From: Liopterus haemorrhoidalis
Lineage: Eukaryota; Arthropoda; Insecta; Coleoptera; Dytiscidae
NCBI GenBank assembly: GCA_963971575.1
Contig: OZ020618.1
Coordinates: 6,016,501 to 6,080,500 of the forward strand
DNA length: 64,000 bases
Reading direction: 5' to 3'
Shown here in pieces: positions 24,501 to 36,000 of the stretch (its first letter is position 1; every line of letters begins with the position of its first letter). Position numbers and translations under genes: made by a program. A model generated the notes under the pieces. That model had not been told where the DNA came from and made no database searches. It saw only the letters and a program-made list of their open reading frames with translations.

Positions 24501-24580
24501 CATCATCTTGGTACGACTATAAATTCATCATCTTCAGCCTAACCAAATCTAATTTTTAAAATATTTACTAAACTCACCAT
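21566..24580 (-). CDS. RagC-D: Ras-related GTP-binding protein C/D (RagC-D)
   Basis: RagC/D pairs with RagA/B on lysosomes and recruits TORC1 when amino acids are plentiful. Seven coding exons by GT-AG rules: 24578-24580, 24362-24516, 24053-24281, 23718-23895, 22235-22371, 21852-22143, 21566-21744; these join to 1173 nt (390 residues). Exon 1 holds only the ATG, giving MSYQDDEDN, which resembles family N-termini. The P-loop GLRRSGKSS is at 50-58, the switch II motif WDFPGQ at 97-102 and the guanine-specificity motif HKVD at 160-163. The C-terminal Roadblock-like half keeps [20 protein letters not shown]. An AATAAA signal lies about 22 nt after the stop. Introns are small except intron 4. The gene faces COX19 head-to-head. 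RagC and RagD are not distinguished in insects, so the single name is used. Confidence 0.95.
22461..22727. mobile_element. Possible MITE in RagC intron 5'-3' position 4
   Basis: ATTCGCGACTCCAAATAAC and, from the right end reverse-complemented, ATTCGCGACTCAAACTAAC form imperfect inverted repeats about 265 bp apart, within the intron between exons 4 and 5. The interior is less AT-rich than the intron around it. No target duplication was resolved. Confidence 0.4.
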
Positions 24581-25338
24581 TTTTAATGTTTTAGATGGAT
24601 ACACAGTTATTAAACTCTTTTATTTTTGACACTATTATCTTGACATTTCGAAGTGAACCTAAAATACTCTACTTAACACTTGTCAAGTCCGTTGTGCTGT
24701 ATTACCAAAACATGAAGAAAAAATTACTACAGTGTTGCCAATTAAATAATTTATCACGTGCTCTAAGAATGTGTTTACTAAATTCCAGATTTATATATTT
24801 ATAAACACAATTAATCATAAGGAAAAATAGTGTATTGTAACACTGCTACAAAAAATTAAAGAAAATTTACAACCACCATATTTCAGATCGGATTTTTATA
24901 ATATACAATATTTTTTATGGGAGAAAAGTAATTTTTAACATTATTTAATGTATATTTGTAAATCCAAAACGCAATTTAAGGCAATCGAAACATCTGTGCG
25001 CATTTTCACGAGTTTTCTTAATTTTCATCCTTTCCTCCACATTTGCCAACTGTTTTAAATATAAATCTTAAAAATCCATATATAAATTCATCAAATATCG
25101 TATTCAAACACATCTATTTGGATTAAATATTAATTTTACATCAATTCTATTGTTGATGCACATGGTGAGGGTCGCTTTTATTTTGATTATTGTATTATTT
25201 AAAGTTCAAAATTGTTATTTTTTCTTAGATGGTCAACACTGATAAGTTTCTGACATTTAGATAACCTAAATATTCGTAAAATTTGCATAAAGCCGAATAA
25301 CATTTCCTTTTAAGTAAAATTATTACAATATTTTATTC
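24581..25338. promoter_or_regulatory. Divergent intergenic region between RagC-D and COX19
   Basis: The 758 bp separate two start codons pointing away from each other, so both promoters must lie here. No TATA box could be placed with confidence. The plus frames at 24595-24804 and elsewhere are Leu/Ile-rich and unrecognised, and probably chance. Confidence 0.5.
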
Positions 25339-25602
25339 ATGTCGTCTATGACATTTGGTCAAAAGATTTTTTCACCAGTTCCACCAGATAAGGGAAGTTT
25401 TCCATTAGATCACGAAGGTGTTTGCAAAAAATTTATGGTATATTACATGTCATGTTTAACAAAGAATAATAACGATAATTCAGCGTGTAGACAGGAATCT
25501 AAAACGTACTTAGAATGCCGAATGCAGCATAATTTAATGAAAAAAGAAGAATTTAGTAAACTTGGGTTTTCTGATTTAGAAGAAACTAAAAATACGCAAT
25601 GA
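25339..25602 (+). CDS. COX19: Cytochrome c oxidase assembly factor COX19
   Basis: COX19 is a small twin-CX9C protein of the mitochondrial intermembrane space that supports copper delivery and redox control in cytochrome c oxidase assembly. The single-exon frame encodes 87 residues, close to the usual 85-95. The conserved start segment PPDKGSFPLDHEGVC is at 15-29. The two CX9C motifs are C29-x9-C39 and C50-x9-C60, ending in the typical YLECRM, and KLGFSDL follows. The first ATG fits family alignment. Its stop codon overlaps the PPCDC start as ATGA, and no intron or polyadenylation signal separates the two frames, so a shared transcript is plausible. Confidence 0.95.
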   Translation: MSSMTFGQKIFSPVPPDKGSFPLDHEGVCKKFMVYYMSCLTKNNNDNSACRQESKTYLECRMQHNLMKKEEFSKLGFSDLEETKNTQ

Positions 25603-26315
25603 AACATATATTAATCGGCGCTACAGGGAGTGTAGCTTCTTTAAAACTGCCAATTTTAATAAAAAATCTCCAAAAACTAGAAATTAATGAAGAAAAAATT
25701 GAGGTAAATAAATTTTACTTTGAATCGTACAACTATTTATTCCTTTTATTACAGATTAGGGTAGTTGTAACAGAACATGCTAAACATTTTTACTCTGAAG
25801 AAGATTTGAACGGAAATGAAATAAAAGAAGAAATTAAAATATACGATGACTCACACGAGTGGTCTATGTGGTCGAAAAGAGGTGATCCCGTACTTCATAT
25901 CGAGTTAGCAAAATGGGCTGATGTTTTTGCGATTGCACCATTAGGTGCCAACACATTAGCTAAAATTGCAAATGTAAGAATTTTTATTTAATATCTTTTT
26001 TACATAACATATCTCTCAATTTTTATGTTATTGATTTGATTTTATTTTTCTTATTTTTTATAGGGGTTGTGTGATAATTTACTCACTTGCGTAGCTAGAG
26101 CTTGGGATCCAAAGAAACCGCTGTTATATTGCCCGGCAATGAATACTAAAATGTGGGAACATCCCGTTACAAACTCACAGATTGAAATTTTAGATTCGTG
26201 GGGCTATAAAATGGTGCCTTGCGTTGAAAAGACTCTCGTTTGTGGAGATACCGGACTTGGAGCAATGGCTGAAGTTACAACTATTATAAAATATATCACC
26301 GATTGTTTTTCATGA
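25599..26315 (+). CDS. Ppcdc: Phosphopantothenoylcysteine decarboxylase (PPCDC)
   Basis: This flavoprotein decarboxylates 4'-phosphopantothenoylcysteine to 4'-phosphopantetheine in coenzyme A synthesis. Three exons, 25599-25703, 25755-25973 and 26064-26315, join to 576 nt (191 residues). Intron 1 is 51 nt, a multiple of three without stops, so retention would keep the frame. The N-terminal flavin motif ILIGATGSVASLKLP sits at 4-18, so the start at 25599 is the only one that preserves it. The catalytic His83 is in DPVLHIEL, the PAMN motif is at 132-135 and Cys168 is in VCGDTGLG. AATAAA signals follow at about 26347 and 26365. It begins inside the COX19 stop. Introns rule out bacterial contamination. 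Confidence 0.95.
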
Positions 26316-26734
26316 TTACAGACATAAATTTTTGTAGTTATTTGTAAATAAAAATTTTTAAAACAAATAAAAATTGTTTATTTTATAAACTGTTTGCAAA
26401 AACTAAGACATTTTTACAGCAAGCGGGTATTTTTTGAACGTATTATTACACACATTTTACATGCATCTATTCGTTTTATCGTCCACGTTTCAGTTGCATA
26501 TATAAAGTCGGTTTCGATAGAGAAAGAGATGATGACGTCATTGCGTATACTTGAAACTTAAACGTTAAGTCAGTTGCGATGAATATTTGGTGACAATGAC
26601 AAGTTAAAACATAACGCTGCTCAAACGACGCTACTGAAACGGCTGCCAGCCGAGAGGTAAGCTAGCAACGATAAGATATTTTCGTTTGTATGCGTATTCC
26701 GTCGCGGACTTTTTCTCTTTTGAAACTATCTCTG
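26316..26734. other. 3' flank of PPCDC without further gene
   Basis: After the polyadenylation signals the sequence turns less AT-rich around 26480-26720 (for example CTCAAACGACGCTACTGAAA), but no exon or repeat end could be supported. Confidence 0.35.
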
Positions 26735-26946
26735 TAGTCGGTTTCTTTGAATTAAGCGGAACTAGATTTTCAAATGTTCAGACCGGATTTTTATAAACTG
26801 TTATATTTTTTATGTAATTTTTAACATTTTTTAATGCATATTTATAAATACAAAACAATTAAAATTTTTGACGATTGAATGAAGCTTTTGATCATTTTAT
26901 TTAGCAAAAGGCAACTTCAATTGTTAAAAAGTTAGCTAGTGATAAC

Positions 26947-27876
26947 CAGGGTGACCAGATTTAACTTTAGATAAACCCTGAGATTGAAAAAAAAAATCGG
27001 AAATACAGGTTTTTATTATAACAGTCAATACAGATAAAACAAAAAATTCATGTATGTATACATATACATATTTAGAACTGACAATAACTAAAGTGACGCC
27101 TTGTGGAATATTTTGGAACTTAACAGAATAGGATTTTGTTGGATGTGGCTCATTTAATTGCATTGTATGTGTTAAAGTGAAGAAAACTTTAATAAAATGT
27201 CTTTAAAATCGCAACAGAAAATTAACTGCAATGTGAATTGTTGTGTATCAAATGTCAAAAATATCCTATTCCAATCGCCATTTAGTAAGCGACAACAGCG
27301 CCTCTATAGCTAATGTTTATTCTCAATAAATATAATATAAATTAAATTAACATTAATGATTCTAAAATATGAACTCTCTATTTGTATGTAATTATATATA
27401 ATCAGTCAAATGCTTATAATACTAAAATATAAATAAAATGAAACAGGGAAACTAAATTAGAAATTATATTTCTTATTGGTTGAAATTTCAGTAACTCTTT
27501 CTACTCATCTTTTGATATGTAATCAGCAAATTTCTGACATGTCATATATATTTCAATTTTGCTTTTATTTCCTAAAACATTAAAATAGTCCATCGATCGT
27601 CATCCGTCACCTGCTACTGTCGGACTCGCATTACCGGCTTACTGTTGATAGTTCGAGTGTAGCAGTTGGCTTTAACCGTTGGCGTGATCGGAAATAGAAA
27701 GAATTAGATGTACACTAGCACTGCTTGCGAGATTTGTTATGATTATATGAAACATAACTATGTTATTTTCATTGCTGTAAACCATTTACATTAATTTTAG
27801 ATAAAATTAGCGTAACCCGGAGATTTTATAACAAAACCTGGAGCCCGAAGGAACGATGTTGAAACCCTGAAACCTG
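26947..27876. mobile_element. hAT-type insertion (930 bp) carrying a duplicated exon-like segment
   Basis: GTGATAAC flanks both sides (26939-26946 and 27877-27884), an exact 8-bp duplication. The left end is CAGGGTGACCAGATTTAAC; the reverse-complemented right end CAGGTTTCAGGGTTTCAAC matches only in its first bases, so the terminal repeat is weak. About 27075-27330 is repeated in inverse orientation at 41585-41857. Roughly 27600-27720 is less AT-rich. Confidence 0.6.
27075..27330 (-). repeat. Segment duplicated in inverse orientation at 41585-41857
   Basis: About 250 bp match the reverse complement of 41585-41857 at high identity. On the minus strand both contain an ATG frame starting MQLN(E/Q)PH(P/T)TKSYSVKFQN and continuing IP(Q/L)GVT(L/S)VIVSS, preceded by similar upstream sequence. 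This looks like a first exon with its 5' region, copied or captured. The parent gene is not in the window. Confidence 0.55.
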
Positions 27877-27939
27877 GTGATAACTTAAGGAAATTCAATT
27901 TGGTCCCTCTGAAACCTTTGGAATAGCCTATAGCTGTTG

Positions 27940-28214
27940 TTAATATAGAGTTGTTTTTATGACGTCAGTATCAGTTTTTACTGTGGTTATTGATAAATGT
28001 AGCAAACAACTTTGAAGGAATTTTTTACAAGTGACCTTTTTATTTACAAATATTTTTATTACAAAGAAAAATATTTTCCTTTGACATTTTCCGTATTTAC
28101 GTTTATAATCAATTATTTCCTTCAAAAAATAGCTGTTTCATAAAATAATATTTGCTAAGTAACACACGGAAATATGATACAATATCTTATCAATTTCTCA
28201 GGGGTATAGATAGT
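27940..28214. other. Stretch with no recognised feature
   Basis: AT-rich; the 61-codon minus frame here is unrecognised. Confidence 0.3.
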
Positions 28215-28470
28215 CAGAGCCGCAGTAAGGAAAACTTGCGCTAGGGGCAGAGTCGTGGTTTGACGCCCTTGATAAATAAAAACAAGGTTCTTACCTCTCA
28301 AAATTTAAGCGATGAGCAAAAAAAGGTCTTTACTTCTCAAAATCCAAGTGACGAGCAAAAGAAAGGTCTTCATCTTCGCAATGTGACGCCCCTTAGCAAG
28401 CCCGTCAGCGCCCTTTTCCTTAGTGCGCTAGGGGCCGTTACCCCCTCCGCCCCCCCTTACTGCGGCTCTG
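28215..28470. mobile_element. hAT MITE, family CAGAGCCGCAGTAAGG, copy 2 (256 bp)
   Basis: CAGAGCCGCAGTAAGG and CCTTACTGCGGCTCTG close the element. Flanks TAGATAGT and TAGATACT are an 8-bp duplication with one mismatch. The interior carries two to three units of the shared minisatellite in reverse sense (CTCAAAATCCAAGTGACGAG). The 76-codon plus frame over it is a by-product. Confidence 0.8.
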
Positions 28471-28550
28471 TAGATACTGACGGAACGTGATTTTTTTTTT
28501 CGAAAAATTTGTCTTAATGATTAAGGTAGGGTTGGCAACAGGTCTCTTTT

Positions 28551-28570
28551 AAAGAGAACATGTTCTCTTT
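28551..28570. other. Perfect 20-bp palindrome
   Basis: AAAGAGAACATGTTCTCTTT is its own reverse complement. It sits in an otherwise unremarkable stretch; function is unknown. Confidence 0.5.
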
Positions 28571-28785
28571 TTCAACAAAATATTTACAAGATTAAATATG
28601 CCATAAAATACTTATAAAAAGGAAAAAAGTAAAAATGCTTAGCTAAGCTCACAAGTTAGTCAAATACCTAAGCAAGGGTAAGGGGGGAGGAAAATTCTTT
28701 TGTAGTCTTATAAATGGAACGCTCTTACAACTTAGATTAACTTAGGTAAGGTAAGAATACTTAAGTATTGTGGTATAGTAATACT

Positions 28786-29380
28786 CTTTTCACACTAGAT
28801 CTTTAAGACGAGTGAACTTAAAGTTCACCGATGTTTAAGATCGGTATGCTTTCACACTTGATGTTTAAATCTTTGGTGCTGTCATCAGTTACAGTAATTT
28901 TGTCCTTAAGTTACCGTCATGAAATTACCAGTTTTGAACTGTCTGCGCAGACGCACATTTTGAATTATTATAAACAAATATGGATATTTCATTTCATTCT
29001 ACAATAAAGACACTACAATAAAGAATATATTACACCTGTATTAACATGTAAGTCGATACATTTTATCTCAATTATTGTAGATCTGTATTTCATTAAACAC
29101 ATTATTAAAATAAATAATTTTATTATAACAATAAGTATAAACTTCTTATAACGTCGATATAATACAGTATTCTTGTTTATGATAATATAAAATGTTGACA
29201 GCACAAATTCAAGGAGTATTTTTTTTACAATGGAAATTAAGTTGGCAATGCGGACGAAGTTTAAGACGCATATCTCAGTCTTAAACATCGCTTGTATTTA
29301 GACGAGGCCATACGGTTTCACATTAGCGTTTAAAGACACATTCACTTTAACATCCGATCTTAAAGATCTAGTGTGAAAAG
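28786..29380. mobile_element. MITE with CTTTTCACACTAGATC ends (595 bp)
   Basis: CTTTTCACACTAGATCTTTA continuing AGA at the left mirrors TCTTAAAGATCTAGTGTGAA continuing AAG at the right. Subterminal copies of GTTTAAGA and GCTTTCACACTTGATG repeat the motif. No clear target duplication or coding capacity. Confidence 0.6.
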
Positions 29381-30050
29381 GATATTTAGGAGAATTTACT
29401 AGACAGATTGATCGATTGAGAACCGATAAAGAAATATATATCTATTTCACACAGTTATGTAAGATGTCAAGAACGTATTTCTGCTTCTTACTATGGTAAC
29501 TTCAACGTATGTCGTTTTGTATACACGCGCGCGCGTTCAATTCTGGGCGGTCGCTAATAGTCTTTCCTTCTCTATGAGTGAAACAAATTGTATCTCTTTC
29601 TCTATTTCTAGCTTTGTGTGTGAACAAATGTTTTTTGCAATTTTATCAAAATTGCATTACCGACAAATCTCGTTTTGTTACCTCCTCATTTATTATTCTA
29701 AATAACTTATGACTTTAATATTTGTAGCAAACTATTTTTTTTTTCTGCGCCACTGATATCAATAACAAAGTCTCCATAAATAAATATTCGTTCAAATTAC
29801 TTACACCTAACTTTGATTCAAAACATTATCTATAAAACTGATGAAAAAAAATTAGTGATAACACAAAATGCAAGAGATAAAATTTATAACAGTATATCAT
29901 CCCACACTGTGTAGTCCATATCGCAAATTCTGTGAAACTGTTATTAAATATAGTCTAATATATTTAATCCAAAATTGTATTAGTTTTGTTAATCCAAAAA
30001 CAAATACGTTATCTGTAAAAAAATTATAAATGTAAAAATATTTGTCCAAA
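29381..30050. promoter_or_regulatory. Upstream region of the caspase gene
   Basis: The caspase start codon lies at 30051, so promoter sequence should be here. About 29500-29600 is less AT-rich, with ACACGCGCGCGCGTTC. No initiator or TATA element could be assigned. Confidence 0.35.
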
Positions 30051-33000
30051 ATGGAAGGTCGCGAAAAAAATAGTGAACCAAAGGTGAGCAAATATTTACT
30101 TCTAATGATATACAATCAGATTGGAATAAAATCTGATATAATAAATTAATAAATTAAAAAAAAAAAAACGACAAAAAATGCGTTTTCAAATCCGTTCATT
30201 AAGTTGCTTTTGCAGTAGACCAGGCAGTCGCGCTTTCTTGATTAGGAAACACTGATATAACCCATATTACTCACGAAGGTCTAATATATCCACCACGGAA
30301 AGAATTTTTCAAGTCGGTTCCTTAATTTTATTTATAGTATTAGAACGAATTATTGTATTGTCACAAGATATACTAAAGCAAGTTCCATTTTTAGGGTTTT
30401 GTAGGTATGACCAAAAATCCCTTATACCGTCATTTTGTCGCCTGTCTGTCTGTCTGTCTGTTCGGTAAAAATTGTAGCCAAACGGCTAAACCTAGAGAGT
30501 TGAAATTTGGCATGCTTATACAACTCTTTGACCCGCACATAGGAAAAATACTAAAACAACTAAAAAACATATCCCCCTAAAAATATAAACAAATATGTGC
30601 TCATCGAAAAAAAAATATTTTTTTAAAATTCTGAGTAGGGTATCAAATGAAAACCCTTGGTACGGCGATTAACGATCAAATTTTTATTTTTGCAAAAAAA
30701 ATATTTTGAAGCGATTTTTTCCAAAATTGTGCAAAAAAAAAATTCCCCTAGAAGGTGTATCCTGCTGTAGTGGTTATGGTGTCCGCTTCTTACCCAACTA
30801 AATGAGTTCGATCCCTGCGAGAGGAGACTATATTATTTTTTGTTTTTTCATTTTTATTTTGTTTAAATTATTTTTTCAAAATTCTAGTTATAATTTGACA
30901 AATATTGCATTTAATTTTTAAAAGCGTAAATTTAATAACAAGTGGAAATTGTTGAAATTATAATTTAATTCTGTTTCAATGTACACGATATCAGAGGGCC
31001 AGAGCTTATAACAACCAATGAAAGCCATAGGCGCAATTTTCAAAATCTTAATGAACCTTGCTATATAAAAAAAAATACTGCACATATTTAGAAACCTAAA
31101 TAATGGTATTAGGCATTCGAATTAAAATTAACAAAAAAAAATATTTTAACATAAAATTTGTTTTGGCTTCCCAAATAATCATCCACTTACTAAATACCTG
31201 CGAAAGACTGAAATGTGTGAAAATTCACACTTCACATCAATTTTTTCAACACAAAATACAAACTCCAAAAAAATCGTCGTTAATTTTGCATCAACCCATA
31301 CATATTTTTAATAAAATGAATGTTTTATTTACCTGTATTAGGGTAGACCTTATATTTAATGGACTTCGGCTTTAATAGAGCAATGAGCGATTGTTAAGAT
31401 TGAACTGATAATAATTCTTTATTAAAAATCGCTGTTGTTTTCCGTCAGTGCATGTACACAGCTTTAAATCTGTTCTTCCCCGATTCAAGAACATAGTTTT
31501 TAATCGGTTTTTCCCCGATATAACTACACTGGGTGCGTTTTGTTGGTGGCTGGTTAGAAGTACTAGAATTGATGCGCAAGAAAACGACAATTTTGATCGT
31601 GAAGTAAACATGGAACTTTTTAACTAACTAACTAACTAACTAACATTTGCATGGAGGTTAAGTCATATGATTGTAAAACAAGTAACGAACATTATTTTCT
31701 ATCACTTTGGACAAACGCTCAGGCAATTTCATAATACCATCTCTACAGAAAGTTCCGTCTTTGCTCTCGAAAAATCTGTAGAGGTGAATTTTGATATTGT
31801 CCAAAGATAGGGTGACCATTCGTCCCGCATTTTAACATTTTGTCCCGCATTTAGATTTGGGAGGTGAGGACCTTTTTTTTTGCTCTTCACTTGGATTTGG
31901 GAGGTGAAGACCTTTTTTTTTGCTCTTCACTTGGATTTTGGGAGGTGAGAACCTTTTTTTTGCTCTTCACTTGGATTTGGGAGATGAGGACCTTTTTTTT
32001 GCTCCGTCCCGCATTGCCTTCTTAAGAAACTGGTCACCCTATCCAAAGATGTGAAATTTTTTCCGTTAAGGGAATTTTGTAGACAGCGGAACAAATGGTA
32101 GTCGGAGCATATGGTCCAGACATCGCACCATCCGACTACCATTTAATCTTCTTTATTAATTCTTAAATCAGGAGTTTACTGTTTTTGTATTTTATAATTT
32201 ATGTCAAAAAATTATATTTTAGTTTCGTTTGAAATTTTTAGAAAGACAGAAGTGAAGGTACACCAAAACCAAAAACGAAAAGAGATGGCACATCAGTTAA
32301 ATCAGAGGTATGTTATTTTAAAATTCTTTGAAAACATCTACAATATCTGAAAATTTAAGGGTTCTTTTAAAAAGACATTTCTTGAACATATTGGTCTAAA
32401 AAAAATAACTAGAAGTGAGAGTCAAAAAACAAAAATGGAAACAATGAAAGGAACAACAGTGACGGATGCAAGTATGATGACCCGTCCTGAATATGAGTAA
32501 GTCATTTTCATAAATTCTTTATCTTAGGGCCTTTCTCAGGATTTGAAATATTGCACAAAAAAATACGAATAATTTTTAGAAAAGAAAGGGAAGTTCAGAC
32601 AGAGATGGTAGTTGGAAAATACGATGAGGAATACAAAATGGACCATAAGAATAGAGGAAAAGCGATCATATTAAATCACGAATATTTTGAAAGGGAAGAA
32701 CCGAGAGAAGGAACAAAAAAGGATGTGGATAAATTACAGCATACATTAAAACAATTAGGATTTGATGTAGAAGTTCATCAAGATTTGGATTATAGTAATA
32801 TTTTAATGCTGCTTAAAGAAAGTAAGTAAAAAAAAAATACAATTAGTGTGCGCTTAAAGAAAGTGATGAAAAAAAGACTAAAAGTGTGCGTTGTGCAATA
32901 CTTAGTAAGTTTAGAAGAGGAATAACTAATTGATATGATGCAGTTATCATTTATGAATTGACTGTCGTTGAGTTGTTTCGCAAAGTTATTTCTTTCGAAC

Positions 33001-36000
33001 AAGGCCGTCTTGGGCCATGCAGGGTCCCTTGGGCACACAGTTTGGGGCCCTTTTAGAAAGTCAAAAAAATATATAAATGTAAACATCAGTATGTACTTTT
33101 ATTTAGTGACTTTATTGATTATTCTGGTTAGCTTTATACAACCAAATATAAGTAAAGTGATTACTATTTTGAGAATTGGACTTACGTTAATGATGATGGT
33201 TTCTTCCGGGATTTCTGTTGTGCAAAATCTTCTATTATGTCCTCAAAGTCTAATTTTTGAAGAATATCACTTTCTATGCACATGATTAACAAATTAGTAA
33301 ATCGTTCTTGTAACATAGTCGTTCGTAATTAATTTTTTATTCTTTTTAGCCGTGAAAATGAGCGGTCTCCACTACTATTGATGACTATAAATATCATCTG
33401 GTTTTCGATTTACATTTAAATTTAAAAATTTTACCGTCAATTCTTAGTAAAATTACACTAAAAATTGAGCTCGTAAGTTATTAGATAATAACTTTGAACA
33501 CGAAATTCGCGTAAAAACACGCTCGTAAATTATTAGATAATAACTTTGAACACGAAATTTTTGAACATAAAATATTTTAAAGTTACGTATTATAATTTTC
33601 TAATTTTCAATTGTCTAAATTCACATAAATATTGACTATAATGTCCCTTTAAAATGCCTAAAAAAACGATGGTAGTCCCTTTCAAAGAAATTCTCGCGAC
33701 GGGTGATTTGTGAAAGTTTGTCATTGTTCTAGCGGACTTACAAATTCGTTACACAAGCAAACTGCACGGCCTCTAAGTACTGTAACTGTAGGATATAAAT
33801 CACTACCAAATATTATTATTTGTGAATTTGTTTGTATAATCTTTGTCGGTGTATTACATAATAATAATTGAAATAATAGTGTTTAGGTCCGGGTCTCCGG
33901 TTTGAACTGCATATTTTGTTTATGTATTTAGATATCATCAGTTATCAGTATTTTAGGCCCCGTTGTGGCATTTCTGTCGATAACTTCCACGTGGACAATG
34001 GATTAGTTACGGTATCATATGTTACATTTTATATTACAGAAAAAAAAATAACAATTTCTATCTAAGCACAGATTTTTATCTATAATCGGGCCGTGGGAAG
34101 GAATTATTATTTCTCGGGCCCGTAATTATTGTTTTACTGGGGCCTGAGACCGCTCTCAACGCCCTTGATCGCAGGTAGTTTTCATTTAATTTTAGTTTAG
34201 AGAAGCTTTGTGCTCCGAAAGCAACAGATAGAGGCAACGTCAAATAAATTATTGGAACAATTGTTGTATTGAGTAAAATTTTCGTTTATGGCCGGTTGCT
34301 AAAGTAAGAATTATCCCTAACTCAAGTTAAAATAATTTGTTTTTGTATGTTGTAACATATAAAAACAAATGATTTTAACTTGAATAAAAGAAAACTCTTA
34401 CGTTAGCAATCCGACATGTATTTTCAAATGTGTAATTCATATTATTGTGAAAAGAAAACACTGCAAAGTTTTAAATTTTTCAAATAAAACCACACCATCA
34501 ATTTAATAAATTTTACTATCAGTCAGCATTATATATAAATCTTTACAATTTTTCAGTAAGTTATCTTCATTCCATTATTTTAAACTGCCGTACATTGAAA
34601 ACCAAATACGGAATTACTCTAAAAATTATTTTTATTTTTAGTTAGTCGTGACGATCATACAGACAACGATTGTATAGCCTTTTTCATATTAACTCATGGC
34701 AATAAAAAACGGGAAATATCAGCGAAAGACATTTACTACCCAGTTGAGAAACTGTGGGACAATTTCACAGCTGACAACTGTTTATCATTGGCTGGAAAAC
34801 CAAAACTATTTTTCATCAATGCCTGCCGTGGTGAGAAAAGAGACAAAGGTGTCAAATTCTTCAGAGGAAGAACACAATCTGATTCTGTCAAGCAGGACTG
34901 CTATAAAATACCAGCTCATGCAGACTTTTTGATAGCACAAAGTAGTGTTGATGGTAAGTATCTTTTATAGCCACCGGACGTAGAGACGGAGAGAGTTGAG
35001 TGTTGGCCGAGACAACGGACATTTCATCTAGTTTATTTAATAAATTGTGTAAATAAAGCTGTTTTTAAATCGTTTCAAAATTTTTGTTGCGGTTTATGTT
35101 GCTAAAATACTAGACCTGCTGTCTAGCATTGTTATCATTGAATTATTATCATACAATAAAATATTCTTTGAATGAGTAAACAAATTAAAATACTAACTGA
35201 GTGTATGGTTTTATATAATTTAATATTCATCCTTTTTTTCACCATGACTAACAGCATATCAACTAATAGTGATGATAGATAAGGTATCTGATAATTTTTT
35301 CATCTGATATGAAGGATATACATAGATAAATTTTTTATTGTTATTTTTAAATAATTATAAAAATATGCATCACAATAAAAATTTTAAAAAATAGAGGTTA
35401 TTGATTTATCTGAGAAGTGCGCAAAAAATTATCTTGTACATTGTTTTTTTTATATGAATGTACTTACTCTCTATCTCTCTACCCCCCCCCCCCCCCCTCT
35501 CTGTATCAATTTAGCCACCCACAGTCGTAAAATACTCCTGTTTTAACATATATGTGCATATATAAAAGGCAACGTCTGTCTCTGTCTGTCTATTTATTTG
35601 TCTGTCTGTCTGTCGGTCTGCCTGTCTGTGTCTGTCTGTCTGCCTGTTTGTCTATCTGTCTGTCCATAAGTGCGCTTTTCACTCGATAACTGATGACACT
35701 ATTTTCATGCGATTTTACTGTTGTTGGCTTTCCAACCAGATCTTACCAAAGTCTGCCACCTCTTTTTGGTTGATCTTTTTCTTGGATATCCCTTAAAAAT
35801 ATTGATGTGAAATTTGAATTTTCACACATTTCAGAGTTTGTAGGTATTTAATAAGTGTAAGAAGTCAACAGAATGCTGGATATCTAAGACAATTTTTTTC
35901 TATAGTCGCATCAAAATCAAAAGAAACACTTTTGAAAATCAATTTAATTCGATATTGGAGTACTAAGAGATTCCATTTAATTTGTTTAAACTAAATTTAA

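Larger units (their letters stand above)
26735..27931. mobile_element. MITE related to the CAGTCTG family, split by a hAT insertion
   Basis: The left part (to 26946) begins GTAGTCGGTTTCTTTGAATT with AAGCGGAACTAG, and the right part (27877-27931) ends CCTTTGGAATAGCCTATA. Between them lies a hAT-type insertion at 26947-27876. GAAGCTTTTGATCATTTT and AGCAAAAGGCAACTTCAA are also found in the short relatives at 57502 and 63700. Confidence 0.55.
33000..34167 (-). mobile_element. Internally deleted hAT element in caspase intron 4
   Basis: CAAGGCCGTCTTGGGCCATG at the left and the reverse complement of the right end, CAAGGGCGTTGAGAGCGG, are imperfect inverted repeats, both followed by GGGCCC- or GGCCCC-rich sequence. 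A transposase C-terminus remains on the minus strand (33182-33383). No 8-bp duplication could be identified, so the insertion is old or the ends are eroded. It lies between caspase exons 4 and 5. Confidence 0.6.

Noticed and set aside
25339..26315. Bacterial contamination as the cause of the ATGA overlap
   Set aside because: PPCDC has two GT-AG introns, COX19 is a eukaryotic mitochondrial factor, and base composition matches the flanks.
28551..28570. Steroid-receptor-like site (AGAACATGTTCT)
   Set aside because: The half-sites have no three-base spacer and no gene context supports regulation; kept only as a palindrome.
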